Notes under the pieces: generated by a model
Told to the model about the DNA's origin: nothing
What the model saw: only the letters and a program-made list of their open reading frames with translations
Database searches by the model: none
Position numbers and translations under genes: made by a program
Shown here: positions 15,590-23,642 of the stretch, piece after piece
Layout of the letters: each line of letters begins with the position of its first letter
Position numbering within the stretch: the first letter of the stretch is position 1
Assembly: GCF_004345325.1 (NCBI RefSeq)
Contig: NZ_SLVJ01000034.1
Coordinates: 1-35,359, forward strand
From: Acinetobacter calcoaceticus
GTDB taxonomy: Bacteria; Pseudomonadota; Gammaproteobacteria; Pseudomonadales; Moraxellaceae
DNA length: 35,359 bases
Direction of reading: 5' to 3'

Positions 15590-15666
15590 AGGTCAATCTC
15601 ATTTGTGGACAGGCAATCATAATCACTGCTGATGGATTATAACAGTGCTTCAATTAAATCAGTTGA

Positions 15667-15703
15667 ATATTATAAAAAATAATATAATATAAAAAAATAT
15701 AAT
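15667..15703. promoter_or_regulatory. AT-rich palindromic operator/promoter between bigR and the sulfide genes
   Basis: ATATTAT (15667-15673) and ATAATAT (15679-15685) form a perfect 7-bp inverted repeat with a 5-base A spacer, followed by two TATAAT hexamers (15683-15688, 15698-15703). BigR-type repressors bind AT-rich imperfect palindromes overlapping the divergent promoters, so this is the obvious candidate site for autoregulation and control of the downstream operon. Binding is inferred. Confidence 0.6.
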
Positions 15704-15719
15704 GTAATGGGGTTTCAGC

Positions 15720-16154
15720 ATGAACATTGATCTAATCGGATGGTTCACAGCGTGGATCGGTGGATTAATACTTGGGCTTGCTACAGTGGGCTATTTATAT
15801 GTGAATGGTCGGATCGCCGGCATTAGCGGCATGATCAGTCAGGTGCTTAATCGAAATACGCTCTTTAAAACACCAGCACTGTGGTTTCTGATTGGCTTAT
15901 TGATTACGCCATTTTTTTACGGGCTTTATCAACAACCGAAGATCGTGATGATGGTTGCTAGCCCCGTGGTATTGGTGATCTCAGGATTGTTGGTGGGATT
16001 TGGGACACGTTTGGGCTCAGGTTGTACCAGCGGACATGGGATTTGTGGAATCAGTCGCTTGTCGAAGCGCTCTATGCTTGCAACCCTGACCTTTATTGTC
16101 GCGGGTGCAGTAAGCGTTTGGGTTAGCCGTCACATGATCGGGGTAATGTTATGA
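15720..16154 (+). CDS. YeeE/YedE-family (DUF395) sulfur transporter half, first subunit
   Basis: This 144-residue inner-membrane protein has about four helices and the diagnostic signature GFGTRLGSGCTSGHGICG (about residues 93-110). Full-length YeeE/TsuA-type proteins import thiosulfate through cysteine-lined half-channels; in bigR operons the protein is split into two half-size chains (called PmpA/PmpB in some bacteria), encoded side by side as here. Probable role: movement of thiosulfate, sulfide or sulfite-level sulfur linked to persulfide oxidation. GGGG seven bases before ATG supports the start. It overlaps the next gene by four bases (ATGA). Confidence 0.92.
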   Translation: MNIDLIGWFTAWIGGLILGLATVGYLYVNGRIAGISGMISQVLNRNTLFKTPALWFLIGLLITPFFYGLYQQPKIVMMVASPVVLVISGLLVGFGTRLGSGCTSGHGICGISRLSKRSMLATLTFIVAGAVSVWVSRHMIGVML

Positions 16155-16579
16155 CACACACTATATTTAAAAATATTTGTGCATTCATGTTTGGTGGTTT
16201 ATTTTCCATAGGTCTGCTGCTTTCGGGCTTATCCAATCCCGAAAAAGTCATCGGGTTTCTGGACTTTTTCGGTCAATGGGACCCAAGTTTGGCCTTTGTC
16301 ATGTTGGGTGCCATTATGGTGGTGATTTTCCCGATGCAAATGGCGATTCGTAAGCCCATTACCGTGTTTAAACAAAGCATTGAACTGCCCACAAAGCAAC
16401 AGATAGATCGCAAATTAATCATCGGTGCTGTGTTGTTTGGTATCGGTTGGGGAATCTCAGGTATTTGCCCTGCACCCAGTTTTACCTTAATCGGTCTCGG
16501 TTATGGGGAAGGATTATATTTCATCGTGGCAATGGGTATTGGGGTTTGGGTATATGGCAAAATTTTTGGAGCATCGTAA
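16151..16579 (+). CDS. YeeE/YedE-family (DUF6691-like) sulfur transporter half, second subunit
   Basis: This 142-residue, four-helix membrane protein has the second-half signature GWGISGICPAPSFTLIG (about residues 102-118), which carries the conserved cysteine of the C-terminal half of YeeE. It starts within the stop of the preceding gene and is followed after one base by the dioxygenase start, so all three are translated as one block. Together the two halves should make one pseudosymmetric sulfur channel. The direction of transport and the substrate are not decided by sequence. Confidence 0.9.
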   Translation: MTHTIFKNICAFMFGGLFSIGLLLSGLSNPEKVIGFLDFFGQWDPSLAFVMLGAIMVVIFPMQMAIRKPITVFKQSIELPTKQQIDRKLIIGAVLFGIGWGISGICPAPSFTLIGLGYGEGLYFIVAMGIGVWVYGKIFGAS

Positions 16580-16580
16580 T

Positions 16581-17456
16581 ATGTCGCAACACGCCGAAGT
16601 CAAAGCATTTTTTGATTCAGAGAGCAATACTTTCAGTTATGTCGTGGCAGATCCAGTGACCCGGCAGTGTGCCATTATTGATAGTGTTTTGGATTATAAT
16701 GCAGCTTCGGCCACGACTCAAACCACCCAAGCAGATCGCATCATTGCCTATATTCAGCAGCATCAATATAGCGTGCAATGGATATTAGAAACCCATGTGC
16801 ATGCTGATCATTTAACTGCGGCACAGTATTTAAAATCAAAGTTGGGTGGTTCGATTGCGATCAGCGATCAGATTAAACGGGTACAACGGACCTTTGGGCA
16901 GATCTATCATTTGGATTCAGCGCAATTCAATAGTCAACAAAGTTTTGATTATCTGTTTCAAGACGGTGAGCATTTTTATATTGGTCAACTACAGGCGTAT
17001 ACGCTTGCCACGCCAGGTCATACACCAGCATGTTTAAGCTATGTGGTGGGAGATGCCGTCTTTGTGGGGGATACATTGTTCATGCCTGATTATGGTACGG
17101 CTCGCTGTGATTTCCCTCAGGGCAGTGCGGCAGAACTCTATGACTCAGTGCAAAAACTCTATCAACTAGACCCCGAAACTCGGGTGTATTTATGTCATGA
17201 CTATTTGCCTGAGTCCAGAACGGAATATCATTTTCAGACCGATATAGATACCCAGAAAATGCAGAATATCCATATTCATCATGGCGTGTCAAAACTCGCG
17301 TTTATCCAGATGCGTGAAAGTCGTGATGCCACTTTATCCATGCCTAAACTGATTCTACCTGCAATTCAAATCAATATGCAGGCAGGGCAGTTTCCAGTCG
17401 CAGAAGCCAATGGGCAACGTTATTTAAAATTACCCTTCAATTATTTCAAAACCTAA
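16581..17456 (+). CDS. blh: MBL-fold persulfide dioxygenase (Blh/ETHE1-like)
   Basis: The 291-residue metallo-beta-lactamase-fold enzyme has THVHADH at residues 71-77, His147 in TPGHTPACLSYV, Asp164 in FVGDTLF and His206 in YLCHDYLP. GTARCDFPQGSAAELYDSV is typical of sulfur dioxygenases of the ETHE1/Blh group. Such enzymes use one Fe(II), held by two His and an Asp, to oxidise glutathione persulfide to sulfite. No C-terminal rhodanese domain is present. MSQHAEVKAF is taken as the start: GGAG lies upstream and the ATG follows the previous stop by one base, while the open frame extends 26 codons into the transporter gene. It is the last gene of the bigR-controlled operon and probably clears reactive sulfur produced by the sulfur metabolism encoded nearby. 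Confidence 0.93.
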   Translation: MSQHAEVKAFFDSESNTFSYVVADPVTRQCAIIDSVLDYNAASATTQTTQADRIIAYIQQHQYSVQWILETHVHADHLTAAQYLKSKLGGSIAISDQIKRVQRTFGQIYHLDSAQFNSQQSFDYLFQDGEHFYIGQLQAYTLATPGHTPACLSYVVGDAVFVGDTLFMPDYGTARCDFPQGSAAELYDSVQKLYQLDPETRVYLCHDYLPESRTEYHFQTDIDTQKMQNIHIHHGVSKLAFIQMRESRDATLSMPKLILPAIQINMQAGQFPVAEANGQRYLKLPFNYFKT

Positions 17457-17470
17457 GGGGCTCATATTTA

Positions 17471-17484
17471 AATAGCCTAAGCAA
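17471..17484 (+). repeat. AATAGCCTAAGCAA repeat, copy 1
   Basis: One of four exact copies of this 14-mer in the window (others at 23623, 29177 and 29278), all in + orientation at or just past the 3' end of + strand genes. This copy lies 15 bases after the dioxygenase stop. Function unknown. Confidence 0.7.
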
Positions 17485-17531
17485 AATTTTGAATCTCGCT
17501 TTCCATGTGGCACTACTTTCGCTATTCAGTC

Positions 17532-18284
17532 TTAATCAAAAATTTTCTTTAAGTCTTTTGGTGCGCCTTGCTGGCTTTCAATTTCACCCTTGGCATTTTG
17601 CCACACGATAGCAGGGGTGGCGTAAAACCCATATTTGTCCATGAGCTCAGCATTATGATCCAGTTGCGCTTCTAAGGCTTTCGGTATGTTCGCCATTTCT
17701 TTGACTTTGGATTTTCCACCAGCAAGATTATATTGTTTAAACACCTCAGCACGATCTGGGGTATTTAAGATGGTCGCGGCTTGTGCCTTACTACTTGGAC
17801 GAATTACACCGACCATGATATGACGCAATTGTACTTTGCCTGAATCTACCCACGGACGTGCTTGTTTCCAAAAAGTATAACAATAAGGGCAATTCACATC
17901 ACTGAATACATAAATGATTTTTGGGGCATTGGCTTGGCCATCTTGTATCCATGTCGCTTGCTCTAAGCTTTTCCAGATTTGTTCAAGTACCGCACCTTTA
18001 ACATGGGTCTCGATGGCTTGCTCGGTCAGGTTTTTATTGTTGGCATCAAATAAATCACCGACGATATAGTATTTTTGATCTTTGGAAATAAACACCGTAG
18101 AGGGATATTCATCCTTGTGGCCGGTCCAGCCGATTAAACCTTCGGGTGCATCAATTTGCTTAACAAAGCTATAACCCTGTTGTTGTAGGTTTTGTTTGAT
18201 TGTATCCGCATTGGCGAAAATACTGCCACTGAGACTCAGGCCCAAAGTGGCGAGTAGAGCGCGGTGAAGGGTGGTTTTAAGCAT
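17532..18284 (-). CDS. dsbG: Thiol:disulfide interchange protein DsbG
   Basis: This 250-residue periplasmic protein has a signal peptide ending at SIFA-NA, an N-terminal dimerisation domain (about 25-90) and a C-terminal thioredoxin domain with the active site NCPYC (Cys132, Cys135). The cis-Pro loop is YATPAIVW. The CPYC dipeptide is that of DsbG; DsbC has CGYC. DsbG keeps single cysteines of exported proteins reduced and is itself kept reduced by DsbD, whose gene is two positions upstream in the same direction. AGGA about nine bases before the ATG supports the start. It is the last gene of a dsbD-tlpA-dsbG unit. Confidence 0.92.
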   Translation of the reverse strand: MLKTTLHRALLATLGLSLSGSIFANADTIKQNLQQQGYSFVKQIDAPEGLIGWTGHKDEYPSTVFISKDQKYYIVGDLFDANNKNLTEQAIETHVKGAVLEQIWKSLEQATWIQDGQANAPKIIYVFSDVNCPYCYTFWKQARPWVDSGKVQLRHIMVGVIRPSSKAQAATILNTPDRAEVFKQYNLAGGKSKVKEMANIPKALEAQLDHNAELMDKYGFYATPAIVWQNAKGEIESQQGAPKDLKKIFD

Positions 18285-18295
18285 AATATTTTGTC

Positions 18296-18424
18296 CTAAT
18301 GTTGAATCCTGATGTTGAATCCATTGTTATATACGGTTGAAAACTGTGTTTTGGCTTTTGGTTTAGCCATGTGTTTAGACATGGGCTTAGACTTGGATTT
18401 TGATTCGGGGGCCAAGCTTTGCAT
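18296..18424 (-). CDS. Possible 42-residue Lys-rich small protein
   Basis: An ATG two bases past the tlpA stop opens 42 codons ending at 18296, filling nearly all of the tlpA-dsbG gap. The product starts MQSLAPESKSKSKP and is rich in Lys, Ser and Met/His, including KHMAKPKAK. It has no signal peptide and no family I recognise. It may be a real small protein, a former C-terminal tail of the TlpA-like gene lost by frameshift, or a chance frame. There is no clear ribosome-binding site, but termination-reinitiation is possible. Confidence 0.25.
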   Translation of the reverse strand: MQSLAPESKSKSKPMSKHMAKPKAKTQFSTVYNNGFNIRIQH

Positions 18425-18425
18425 C

Positions 18426-19262
18426 TCAATACATGGTTTCATTGATTGCTGCGATTTTCTGTTTCAATACAGCTTGGCTGATCTCACCCATATGGGTTTC
18501 GATCAATTGACCTTGGGCATTGAAAAATAAAGTGCTGGGTAGGCCATACATGCCGGTGGCTTGTGCAGTCTTGCCTTCGGGGTCGAGCAGCAGATGCTGA
18601 AATGCCAATTGATTTTTTTCCAAGTAAGATTGAATGCTATTCAAATCTTCACCTTGGTTAATCATGACAAATTGCACATCTGGATAATCCTGTTGCGCTT
18701 GTTGCAGCACGGGCATCTCACGATGACACGGCGGACACCAACTGGCCCAGAGGTTGATCACGGTGGCTTTGCCGATATATTGTGGCAGTAAAATAGTGCG
18801 CCCGTGTTGATCACTCAACTCAACTTGCGGAAACTGCTGATATGCTGCAAGACTGCGATCGAGTAATACCCGACTCCCCATTGAAAAGGTCAGTAACAAG
18901 CTCAAGAAGATCGCCAGCATAGCAATATGCGCTTGGCGATTTTTCCAGATCAACCAAGCGACAGCAGCAAGCATTCCCCCGATGAAGTGAAAACCTTTAT
19001 CTTGGATCTTAAAAATATCCCAAGGATGCTCCAGATAGATCGGATAATTCAGCGCCACAAAGACCAAGCGGGCTGCAATCATACCGATCCAGAGCGCATT
19101 CCAGATCGAGTCTTTAAAGATGTTCCATGTCGCATCGCTGATGCCGAACTTGGCTCTGGCCCGGCCAGTGAGCCACAGCGCCAAGATTAAACTCAGAATC
19201 GCGATCAGCAAGCTCCACGGTAGCATGATCGGTCCCAAATGTAGGGCTTGAGGACTGATCAT
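18426..19262 (-). CDS. TlpA/DsbE-like disulfide reductase with Lgt-like membrane domain
   Basis: This 278-residue protein joins two parts. Residues 1-140 hold about four membrane helices with LALWLTGRARAKFGI, WIGMIAARLVFV and KGFHFIGGMLAAVAWLIW, which look like a shortened prolipoprotein diacylglyceryl transferase (Lgt) domain. Residues 145-278 are a periplasmic TlpA/ResA-type thioredoxin with NLWASWCPPCHREMPVL (Cys176, Cys179) and cis-Pro in YGLPSTLFF. It probably receives electrons from DsbD and reduces periplasmic targets. The Lgt-like part is too short for acyl transfer, so it may only anchor. It starts one base past the dsbD stop, so the pair is cotranslated. Confidence 0.88.
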   Translation of the reverse strand: MISPQALHLGPIMLPWSLLIAILSLILALWLTGRARAKFGISDATWNIFKDSIWNALWIGMIAARLVFVALNYPIYLEHPWDIFKIQDKGFHFIGGMLAAVAWLIWKNRQAHIAMLAIFLSLLLTFSMGSRVLLDRSLAAYQQFPQVELSDQHGRTILLPQYIGKATVINLWASWCPPCHREMPVLQQAQQDYPDVQFVMINQGEDLNSIQSYLEKNQLAFQHLLLDPEGKTAQATGMYGLPSTLFFNAQGQLIETHMGEISQAVLKQKIAAINETMY

Positions 19263-19263
19263 A

Positions 19264-21378
19264 TTATGGATTTGCCTGATTTAATTGTTGAATAAACTGC
19301 TTGGCTGAGAAGGTACCAGTCAAACGTAATGGGCGTTGCTCAATACCTTGGGCATCCAAAAACAGCATGGTCGGTGGTCCCAAGATTTCACGATCTTTAA
19401 GGATCAGATCTTGTGAAGCTTCGTATTCGGTCAGATCCAGTTTGATCAAGCTATATCCAGCCATTGCTTGCTGTACATCAGCACGCGGGAGGACTTCTTT
19501 TTCAATAGGTTGACAGGCCACACACCAGTCGGCATAGACATCGATTAAGATCGGCTTTTGCAATTGTTTGGCCGTAGTTAATGCAGCAGTTAGTTCATCT
19601 GCAGTACGCACTTTCTGCCATGTCACTAAAGTATCGGCTGAGTGTTGAACTGTATAGGCTTGATAACTATGCTGAATATTCCATACTGCAGCGAAGATGC
19701 TCAGTGCTGCCATCAGGATTAAACTGATATGTGCCATTTTATGGCTGACACTACGGCGGATATAGATCAAGTAAATGCCCAGTGCAATACACAGTACCGC
19801 CAACAAGATTGAATACAGCATCGACGGGATCATCGGACGGACAAAATACACCGCCACCATCAGCATGACAAAGCCAAAGCCGATTTTAATACGATCCATC
19901 CATAGGCCCGGTTTAGGCAGGTATTTGGCACCAAAGACTGCAGTGATAAACAGTGGTAAGCCGATCCCCAAACCGAGGATAAACAAATACACACCGCCTA
20001 AAAATGCATTATGGCTTTGCGAAACAAATAACAATGCGCCTGCCAAAGGAGCACTCATACAAGGACCGACAATTAAGGCGGACAATGCACCCATGATCAT
20101 GGCGCCGATCAAGGTGCCGCCTTTTTGTTTGTTTTGCAGTCGATCCAGCACTTGCACAAACCGTTGTGGCATGGACAGTTGATATAGACCAAATAGGTTC
20201 AATGCCAAGAGGACAAACAACACCGCAAACAAGCCGATCATGATTGGGCTTTGGAACCAACGTTGGAAGCTATAACCGATTTCAGCCACCACGATGCCCA
20301 TTAAGCTATAGACCAAGGCCATGCTGATCACAAAACTCAACGCGACCGCAACCGCTTTATAACCACTGGCACGTTGCACGATGATGCCCGATAAAATCGG
20401 AATCAATGGCAAGGAGCAAGGTAGGAATGCCAACAGTACACCGAGTAAGAAAAAGATCACTAAATTCAGCCATAGGCGATCAGGTGATAACAGTTGGAAA
20501 AAGCCTTGGTCATTATTGAGTTGTAAATTGGCTTTAGAGGTATCTGTACTGGGTTCAGTTGCATTGACCGCAGTGCCAAGGGTGGTGACGGGTGCATCTT
20601 CGGTGAGTGCATGTTGCGAGTTGGGTGCGGTGGCACTGCTCGCACTCACGTTGTCCGCTGCGGTGGTAGCGGCTATGGTCGTTGCTTGAGTCGTGGCATT
20701 GGCCTGATGATCGGGTGTAATACTCGGAGCACTGGCAGCAGTGACTTGAGTTTGTGTCTTGGCGTTGAGCTGCGAAGTTGGCTGCTGAGCTGAGTTTGGC
20801 ACAGCACCATTCGGCGTCTTGGCTGTCGTTAAGGTTTGATCATTGGCTGCGTTGGGGGTGGCGCTATTATTTGCGTTATTTGTGTTATTGGCTAAAGTGT
20901 TTGTTGTCGTAGCGCCAAATATACTGCGTTTGCCTGCGCCATTGGCAGTTGCTGATTGCGGCAACAGACCTTCAGCATCGGTTTTGATGCTGCGGCGTTG
21001 TAGCGGATAACACAGTCCTTCATCTGAGCAGCCTTGCCACACCACCAGATATTGGCTATTGGGTTTAACCTGAAACTTAGCCGAGACCTGATTGTAGTGC
21101 ACATCAGTGACCCCAAAGGTTGGGTCATCTTTGGGTTTACCTGCAGGCAGCTCCAATTTCAACGCTTGTTGGCTGACCGTGACTTTAAATTGGTCATGAT
21201 ACAGATAATAATGCGGTGCAATCTTCCATTTCAATTGTGCCGTTTGCGGACTGAGAGATTCAGCAGAAAACTGAAAAGCTTGATCTGGCGGTAGAAATTC
21301 AGGATTCGCAAAAGTCTGGGCGGCTGAAAATGTAATGACCGAGGCAAAACCTAGACTGAGTAATAAACGCAAGTTCAT
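19264..21378 (-). CDS. dsbD: Thiol:disulfide interchange protein DsbD
   Basis: This 704-residue protein carries electrons from cytoplasmic thioredoxin to periplasmic DsbC/DsbG/TlpA-type proteins. Domains in order: signal peptide; periplasmic alpha domain with Cys117/Cys123 (QGCSDEGLCYP); a linker of about 150 residues (140-290) made almost only of Ala, Thr, Asn, Ser and Gln; an eight-helix beta domain with Cys321 (FLPCSLPLIP) and Cys440 (VGPCMSAPLAG); and the gamma thioredoxin domain with YADWCVAC (Cys619, Cys622). E. coli DsbD has 565 residues; the linker accounts for the extra length. It heads the dsbD-tlpA-dsbG unit, which is divergent from a two-component system. Confidence 0.96.
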   Translation of the reverse strand: MNLRLLLSLGFASVITFSAAQTFANPEFLPPDQAFQFSAESLSPQTAQLKWKIAPHYYLYHDQFKVTVSQQALKLELPAGKPKDDPTFGVTDVHYNQVSAKFQVKPNSQYLVVWQGCSDEGLCYPLQRRSIKTDAEGLLPQSATANGAGKRSIFGATTTNTLANNTNNANNSATPNAANDQTLTTAKTPNGAVPNSAQQPTSQLNAKTQTQVTAASAPSITPDHQANATTQATTIAATTAADNVSASSATAPNSQHALTEDAPVTTLGTAVNATEPSTDTSKANLQLNNDQGFFQLLSPDRLWLNLVIFFLLGVLLAFLPCSLPLIPILSGIIVQRASGYKAVAVALSFVISMALVYSLMGIVVAEIGYSFQRWFQSPIMIGLFAVLFVLLALNLFGLYQLSMPQRFVQVLDRLQNKQKGGTLIGAMIMGALSALIVGPCMSAPLAGALLFVSQSHNAFLGGVYLFILGLGIGLPLFITAVFGAKYLPKPGLWMDRIKIGFGFVMLMVAVYFVRPMIPSMLYSILLAVLCIALGIYLIYIRRSVSHKMAHISLILMAALSIFAAVWNIQHSYQAYTVQHSADTLVTWQKVRTADELTAALTTAKQLQKPILIDVYADWCVACQPIEKEVLPRADVQQAMAGYSLIKLDLTEYEASQDLILKDREILGPPTMLFLDAQGIEQRPLRLTGTFSAKQFIQQLNQANP

Positions 21379-21483
21379 TGTTCCATATTAAGATTTAATT
21401 TGTCACTATTATCCATAGATTTAGATTAAGAGAACATTAACTGTTGTTTTACTTTGTAAGATATTCAAATCGGAGGAGTGTTG
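21379..21483. promoter_or_regulatory. Divergent control region dsbD / two-component system
   Basis: These 105 bases separate the divergent start codons and must contain both promoters. CTTAAT occurs twice on the minus strand (in the stretches near 21388 and 21425), and GATAAT near 21410 on that strand is a possible -10 of dsbD with a poor -35, as expected for an activator-dependent promoter. The regulator-binding motif is inferred, not known. Confidence 0.4.
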
Positions 21484-22215
21484 ATGTTTATTTTACTGGT
21501 TGAAGATGATCCATACATTGCCAAGAGCATCGTATTTGCTTTACAGCATCTGCATTTTTCCATTGAGCATGTCAGCACAGCCAAAGATGCCGATTATTTT
21601 GTACGCCATACCGCGGTTGATCTGTGTCTGCTGGATTTGGGCTTGCCAGATCAAGATGGTCTGGTATTACTCGACAGCTGGCGTAAACAAGGGATTAGTG
21701 TACCGGTTTTGGTGTTGACGGCCAGAAACCAAACCAATCAATGTGTGGATGCCCTAAACAGCGGTGCAGATGATTATCTAACCAAACCCTTTGAATTAAC
21801 CGAATTGATTGCGCGTGTGCATGCCTTGGGTCGTCGTGCGCGTGGTTTTGCATCCAATAAAATCGAGTTCAATGAGATTCAATTGGACAAAGCCAGCCAA
21901 AAAGTTACCGTCGCCGAGCAAGAACTGCAGTTATCGCGCCGTGAATATGCCTTATTAGAAGTGTTTATGTTGCATCCCAATCAAGTGCTGAGAAACGAAA
22001 TCCTGTTCGATAAGTTATATGGTTATCAAGAGCATATTGAGAGTAATGCCTTAAATGTGCATGTGTTTCATCTACGGCAGAAGATCGGTGCGGCATGGAT
22101 TCAAACCGTGCGCGGGGTTGGCTATATTTTTAATGTTGAGGCCAATACCGATAAGTCAGCATCTTCCGAAGATGCGCCCGCGGCATCTGAAGCAAGGTTG
22201 CTTCAGTCGCGATGA
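21484..22215 (+). CDS. OmpR-family response regulator (DsbR-like)
   Basis: This 243-residue regulator has a receiver domain with acidic pocket EDD (7-9), phospho-acceptor Asp51 (LLDLGLPDQDG), Thr79 and Lys101 (LTKPF). A linker leads to an OmpR/PhoB winged helix with LSRREYALLEVFMLHPNQVL and VHVFHLRQKIGAAWIQTVRGVGYIF. A 23-residue Ala/Ser/Glu-rich tail follows. ATG at 21484 is preferred over the in-frame GTG at 21478 because GGAGGAG lies five bases before the ATG and would be too close to the GTG. It overlaps the kinase gene by four bases. Its closest general type is QseB/PmrA. Divergence from dsbD-tlpA-dsbG matches the copper-responsive DsbRS system of P. aeruginosa, so control of the dsb genes is the likely job. 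Confidence 0.93.
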   Translation: MFILLVEDDPYIAKSIVFALQHLHFSIEHVSTAKDADYFVRHTAVDLCLLDLGLPDQDGLVLLDSWRKQGISVPVLVLTARNQTNQCVDALNSGADDYLTKPFELTELIARVHALGRRARGFASNKIEFNEIQLDKASQKVTVAEQELQLSRREYALLEVFMLHPNQVLRNEILFDKLYGYQEHIESNALNVHVFHLRQKIGAAWIQTVRGVGYIFNVEANTDKSASSEDAPAASEARLLQSR

Positions 22216-23627
22216 GTGCAAAATCCGTGAGCCCACACAAATATAGTTTGAAATGGCGTCTGGTGCTGAGTATTACTGTCGGGTTCATCTTGATCTGGGC
22301 AGCGGCATTTGCATGGTTGTATTTTAGCCTAGAACGTAAAATGACCCAGACCCTTGACGAGCGCTTATCTGCTTCGGCGCACATGGTCGGACGTTTACTC
22401 AGTCAGATTCCTGCAACGCAATTGTCCAATGCCGTACAACCTGCGGTATCTGAGTTAAATCAGCACAATTTAATTGCCTGTGAAGTGTCCCTTTACAGTT
22501 CTGACTTGGTACTGAGTTCGACCATTGTGGCGCGTACCAAAGGTGCACCGAGTGCCTTGTCCAGTCGCGTCGAGGGCTTTAGTACATGGACTGACAATGG
22601 CATTGTTTGGCGCAGTTATACCCTTAAACGGGAACCGCTACAGGTGGTGACTGCTGAGAAAATGCAACTGCGCAATGAATTATTGGCTGAAATTTTAAAG
22701 TCGATCTTACTGCCACTGTTATTAACCTTGCTGTTCTGTGTGGCATTGGTGTGGTGGGTGATTAAAAAAGAATTTACCCCGATTGAACAAACCACACAGT
22801 TGTTAAAACTGCATAAGGATCAACCTGAGCGTGAGCTTGATTATATTCACCAATTGGATCACAGTCAGATTCCATTGGAACTACAGTCATTTATCGAACA
22901 TATTGCCGATTTGGTTTTACGCTTGCAGCGTAGTCTTGAAAATGAAAAAAACTTTAGTGCCTTTGCTGCGCATGAATTGCGTAGTCCTTTGACCGCGATT
23001 AAGCTTAATGTTCAACTCAGCCAAATGATGGCGCAACAAAGTCTTGATGCAGCAACGGGCGCTATACCGCAAGCTGTCATGGCTTGTTTAGATGAAGCTG
23101 AACGCAGTATTCACCGTTATCAACAATTACTCGAACAATTATTATTGCTCAGCAAAACTGATCACCAATTGGATGCCACAGCAGATCATGCTCAGTTGCC
23201 TTTGGCTCAGATCAGTGTGGTGATCGAGCAGGTCATTGCGCAACTTAAGCCACTTTATCCTCAGATTGATCAAATGCTTGTGGTCAATTGGGACAGCTTG
23301 AGCAGCCTACAACTCCCAGAACATACATTGCAGATGGTGTTGTTGAATATTATCGAAAACAGTTTAAAGCATGCACAGAGTCAAAAACCGATCCAAGTCT
23401 GGCAACAGCAGGCTGAATTGATCATCGAGGACTTTGGTGTGGGCATGCAGGCGCAGGACCTCGGTCTTGCTAAACAACGTTTCTGGCGCAAATCAGCGCA
23501 AAGTCATGGCTATGGCCTGGGTTTGGCGCTGAGTGAAAGTCTATTGGCAAAAAATGGCTACCAATTGCAACTGGCCTTGAAGGACACTGCGGGATTAATG
23601 GTGAAGATATTGCCAGTGCGAAAATAG
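22212..23627 (+). CDS. Sensor histidine kinase (DsbS-like)
   Basis: This 471-residue inner-membrane kinase has two membrane helices (about 15-38 and 160-184) flanking a periplasmic sensor domain of about 120 residues that contains Cys90. The H-box is FAAHELRSPLTAIKLN (His254), the N-box NIIENSLKHA, G1 EDFGVGM and G2 GYGLGLALSESLL. No full HAMP is obvious, only a short linker. The architecture is QseC/PmrB-like. In the related P. aeruginosa DsbS, a periplasmic cysteine binds copper; whether Cys90 serves that role here is a guess. The stop codon lies inside a copy of the AATAGCCTAAGCAA repeat. Confidence 0.93.
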   Translation: MSAKSVSPHKYSLKWRLVLSITVGFILIWAAAFAWLYFSLERKMTQTLDERLSASAHMVGRLLSQIPATQLSNAVQPAVSELNQHNLIACEVSLYSSDLVLSSTIVARTKGAPSALSSRVEGFSTWTDNGIVWRSYTLKREPLQVVTAEKMQLRNELLAEILKSILLPLLLTLLFCVALVWWVIKKEFTPIEQTTQLLKLHKDQPERELDYIHQLDHSQIPLELQSFIEHIADLVLRLQRSLENEKNFSAFAAHELRSPLTAIKLNVQLSQMMAQQSLDAATGAIPQAVMACLDEAERSIHRYQQLLEQLLLLSKTDHQLDATADHAQLPLAQISVVIEQVIAQLKPLYPQIDQMLVVNWDSLSSLQLPEHTLQMVLLNIIENSLKHAQSQKPIQVWQQQAELIIEDFGVGMQAQDLGLAKQRFWRKSAQSHGYGLGLALSESLLAKNGYQLQLALKDTAGLMVKILPVRK

Positions 23628-23636
23628 CCTAAGCAA
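23623..23636 (+). repeat. AATAGCCTAAGCAA repeat, copy 2
   Basis: Exact copy of the 14-mer; the TAG inside it is the stop codon of the histidine kinase. It is followed closely by the 23643-23674 hairpin, whose arms repeat the CCTAAG motif. Confidence 0.7.
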
Positions 23637-23642
23637 CTACGT

